Part shown: piece after piece, positions 61,736 through 64,000 of the stretch
How the letters are laid out: each line of letters starts with the position of its first letter
Numbering within the stretch: the stretch's first letter is position 1
Source of the DNA: Paenibacillus ottowii
GTDB taxonomy: Bacteria; Bacillota; Bacilli; Paenibacillales; Paenibacillaceae
Assembly: GCF_006874425.1 (NCBI RefSeq)
Contig: NZ_VIJZ01000007.1
Span: 124,001-188,000 of the forward strand
DNA: 64,000 nucleotides
Direction: 5' to 3'
Made by a program: the position numbers and the translations under genes
Notes under the pieces: generated by a model
Seen by the model: only the letters and a program-made list of their open reading frames with translations
What the model was told of the DNA's origin: nothing
Database searches by the model: none

Positions 61736-61879
61736 ATGTTACCCTCCTGTTCAGGCTTTTTGTTTCTCTACATATTATAGGGTAGGATCATAGGGGAAGA
61801 GATGGTCTGAACCAAGACAAATTTGCCCTAATCCAAGGTGGAATTTGCGGATGAGAAGTTTTTGTAGATTAAGAAGTGT

Positions 61880-61912
61880 TAAGAACACATAAAGTACACA
61901 TAAAGTACACAT
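61880..61912 (+). promoter_or_regulatory. three 11-bp direct repeats (response-regulator site)
   Basis: TAAGAACACAT (61880-61890) and two exact AAAGTACACAT units (61891-61901, 61902-61912) are joined head to tail at 11-bp phasing, the geometry of OmpR/PhoB-family boxes. TAGAAT at about 61935-61940 is a plausible -10, with no good -35. That would suit activation by the response regulator encoded next (autoregulation). Confidence 0.65.
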
Positions 61913-61959
61913 CTCTTTGATAAGCTATGGTCCTAGAATGACCGAAAGAGGGAAGTCGA

Positions 61960-62640
61960 TTGAATAAAAGAGTTCTTCTCGTGGAGGATGAAATACGTAT
62001 TCGTGAAGTCATTGCGGATTATTTTAAACAAAATCATTGGGAAGTCTATGAAGCAGGTAATGGAAAAGATGCGCTCCTCTGGTTTGAATCGGTTGAGCCG
62101 GACCTGATCATACTCGATATTATGATGCCTGAGCTGGATGGTTGGGAAGTATGCCGTCAGGTACGCAGCCGTTCAGGGGTGCCGATTATTTTGCTAACGG
62201 CCAAATCCGGGGATGATGATAAAATATTGGGCTTTGAGCTGGGGGCAGATGACTACGTGACCAAGCCTTTCAGCCCCAAGGTGCTGATTGCCCGCGCGAA
62301 CGCCCTGATGAAACGGGTGGAGGGACATGTACAGCCGGAGTCGCATATTTTGCGGTTCGGCAACGCTATGCTCAACACGATGGCTCATCGGCTTGAGGTG
62401 GAGCAGGCAGAAGTTGAGCTGACGCCAAAGGAGTATGAGTTGCTGCGGCTGCTTATACATAATAAAGGCATTGTTGTTTCACGGGATGCCATACTGAACC
62501 GGGTATGGGGGATCGATTTTGAAGGGGATACACGAGTTGTTGATACGCATATCAAAAAGCTGAGAAGTAAGCTGGGACGTGAATCACGCCATATCCGCAC
62601 GGTGTTTGGCACAGGCTACAGGTTTGAGGAGGAAGAATGA
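61960..62640 (+). CDS. OmpR-family response regulator
   Basis: A 226-aa two-domain regulator. The receiver (1-118) has the acidic pair ED at 9-10, the phospho-acceptor Asp53 in LIILDIMMP, the Thr in LLTAKSGDD and the Lys in VTKPFSP. The C-terminal winged helix (about 130-225) is typical (LTPKEYELLRLLIHNKGIVV; VDTHIKKLRSKLGRES). The start is TTG at 61960 with GAGGGAAG upstream. Its stop overlaps the kinase start (ATGA), so the pair is coupled. Confidence 0.92.
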   Translation: MNKRVLLVEDEIRIREVIADYFKQNHWEVYEAGNGKDALLWFESVEPDLIILDIMMPELDGWEVCRQVRSRSGVPIILLTAKSGDDDKILGFELGADDYVTKPFSPKVLIARANALMKRVEGHVQPESHILRFGNAMLNTMAHRLEVEQAEVELTPKEYELLRLLIHNKGIVVSRDAILNRVWGIDFEGDTRVVDTHIKKLRSKLGRESRHIRTVFGTGYRFEEEE

Positions 62641-64000
62641 ACAAACGGGGAGTTACCTTTAAGTTGTTCATTATGACGGTTGTATTTTTCCTGTGTTTTT
62701 ACGGCATGGTGATTTTAAGTCAGTTGCTGTTTTTTGAAAATTTTTATCAGCAGCAGAAGATTGGGCGTGTGGAAAGCCGCTTGCAAAGCTTCGCTCAAAG
62801 TTATGTCCAGGAGGCCTGGGGATCGGGCAAGGTTTCGCGTGAGGCGGCTCGTTTTATGCTTCAAAATAAAAACCAGTTGGCGATTGTAACGCTGGACGGC
62901 AAGGTAAAGCTGGATGATGCGTTTCATATCAATCTCAGAAAAGCTGATGGTAAAATCGTTAAAATATCGCTGTCCTTGTTTATGAATGAGTACGGAGATG
63001 AGCTGAGAGCTGCCCGGATTCAGCCTGGTGATCAAGTCACTGTGGAGGGTGATGTGCTGGGAACCGATGGCATCTCTTCTGCCAATTTTATTTATCCAAC
63101 AGGCATACAGAAGCTTGGTTTCAAAAAAATAGGATCGACCTCGGAAGAGACAGGCACAGATAACGGTGTAAGGTTGTCCGGTACGGTGACAGAGATTGTA
63201 CTGCCGGATCTGAAAACCTGGAGTCAGCGACAAGGTTTACTGTTTAGTGCGCTGGAGGAATGGTTTCCTTTATCCCAGGATCATCTGAGGAGGCTTAAAA
63301 ATTTTGAGGTGTTGGAGGAAGAGTGGACGGAACCTTGGACAGGGGTACGCAATGCAGTTATCGTCCATCCCGTTCGTCAGAGCACAGGCGAGATTGATCT
63401 CCTGTTCACTGTGACGTCATTGCAGGAAATCAGTGAGACGAATGAGGCTTTACGCTGGTTTTATCTGTACCTGGGGATCGGCGGATTTGCACTCATTTTG
63501 ATTTTGTCCCTGTTCTATTCCCGAATGGTAACCCGTCCGCTCATTACTTTGAATAATACCGCCAAGCGGATGGCCAAGCTCGATTTTACAGCCCATACAC
63601 CAATTCGGCAAAATGATGAGCTGGGCAGTCTGTCCTACAGCATGTATACCCTGTCCCAGAACCTGGACACAGCTTTACGCGAGCTTCAGGAGGCTAATCA
63701 GCAATTGGTCGAGGACATGGAACAGAAGCAGCGGATGGAGGCTGTGCAACAAGACTTTTTTGCCAATGCTTCTCATGAACTGAAAACCCCGCTAAGTATC
63801 ATCAAAGGATTTGCGGAAGGACTACAAGATGGGGTTAGCGCCGGGAAGCAGGATCATTATATGAAAGTCATTGTAGAGGAAGCGGACAAAATGGAGCGAT
63901 TGGTCAAGGATATGCTGGACCTTGCCAAATTGGAATCTGGAACCCTTAAGCTTCGCAAGGCGACCTTCATCTTGAGTGAGCTAGTGGAGGAGGTCGTGGA
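62637..64000 (+). CDS. sensor histidine kinase, N-terminal part (cut by window edge)
   Basis: The frame from the ATG at 62637 is open for 454 codons to the window end. Membrane helix 1 (FKLFIMTVVFFLCFYGMVIL, about residues 8-30) is followed by a large extracytoplasmic sensor region of about 240 aa. Helix 2 (LGIGGFALILILSLFYS, about 277-295), a HAMP linker with coiled coil and a HisKA domain with the phospho-His in FANASHELKTPLSIIKGFAE (about 380) come next. The ATPase domain lies outside. It phosphorylates the preceding response regulator. The stimulus is unknown. Confidence 0.92.
   Translation, partial: MNKRGVTFKLFIMTVVFFLCFYGMVILSQLLFFENFYQQQKIGRVESRLQSFAQSYVQEAWGSGKVSREAARFMLQNKNQLAIVTLDGKVKLDDAFHINLRKADGKIVKISLSLFMNEYGDELRAARIQPGDQVTVEGDVLGTDGISSANFIYPTGIQKLGFKKIGSTSEETGTDNGVRLSGTVTEIVLPDLKTWSQRQGLLFSALEEWFPLSQDHLRRLKNFEVLEEEWTEPWTGVRNAVIVHPVRQSTGEIDLLFTVTSLQEISETNEALRWFYLYLGIGGFALILILSLFYSRMVTRPLITLNNTAKRMAKLDFTAHTPIRQNDELGSLSYSMYTLSQNLDTALRELQEANQQLVEDMEQKQRMEAVQQDFFANASHELKTPLSIIKGFAEGLQDGVSAGKQDHYMKVIVEEADKMERLVKDMLDLAKLESGTLKLRKATFILSELVEEVV

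Overview
The window reads as a stretch of chromosome from a spore-forming, Gram-positive Firmicute, most likely Paenibacillus (P. polymyxa group). This is inferred from family content, not from a database match. Supporting signs are AGGAGG-type ribosome binding sites, frequent TTG/GTG starts, a GerA-type germinant receptor operon, a collagen-like exosporium protein, an SLH-domain surface protein, secreted GH5 and GH30 enzymes, and a TreR/CcpA-style trehalose PTS operon.

Layout. 0-10 kb is ordinary chromosomal content: a NUDIX protein cut by the window edge, a histidine phosphatase, MscL with a zinc ribbon, an ECF41 sigma factor with its carboxymuconolactone-decarboxylase partner and target promoter, a MOSC protein, a UgtP-like glycosyltransferase, a serine hydrolase, a methionine aminopeptidase and a GNAT enzyme. 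Between 5.07 and 5.31 kb, far from any dnaA gene, lies a dense cluster of DnaA boxes next to a short recF-like fragment. 10-16 kb holds a DUF1858/DUF438 (hemerythrin plus PAS) pair under a Crp/Fnr-type box, then a YtrA-type GntR-regulated ABC operon with a palindromic operator.

16-29 kb is a plastic zone. A 5.04-kb AT-rich segment (16091-21130) is bounded by 28-bp inverted repeats carrying repeated internal motifs like the ends of Tn7/Tn552-class elements. It carries a secreted serine hydrolase, an erythromycin-esterase-family protein and a MaoC protein, but no transposase; the rest is gene debris (IS3 orfA, TetR, MmcQ/YjbR). Next come an alpha/beta hydrolase, SDR and MarR remnants, a frameshifted bile-acid-symporter-family gene, a GH5 mannanase, a deoxyribonucleotidase, a Nif3-family protein and a GH2 beta-galactosidase that has lost its catalytic barrel.

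29-39 kb contains several regulator/transporter pairs (MocR with EamA; TetR with an NmrA-type reductase; XRE-cupin with LysE; an MFS exporter with a sugar acetyltransferase) and an NAD-dependent formate dehydrogenase. 39-47 kb contains the trehalose operon treC-treP-treR, with two TreR-like operators and a cre-like site, and nirBD with a perfect Fnr box at the class II position. The terminator after nirD has been split by an IS3-family element that left a 4-bp target duplication; its transposase is broken.

48-59 kb is surface and spore biology: collagen/BclB-like exosporium protein, a large F5/8-Ig-SLH protein, a tiny secreted phage tail-collar protein, and a gerA-type operon. 58.5-64 kb has padR/padC with a matching operator, an HxlR regulator, a GH30 glycosidase, and an OmpR-type two-component system preceded by three 11-bp direct repeats; the kinase runs off the window.
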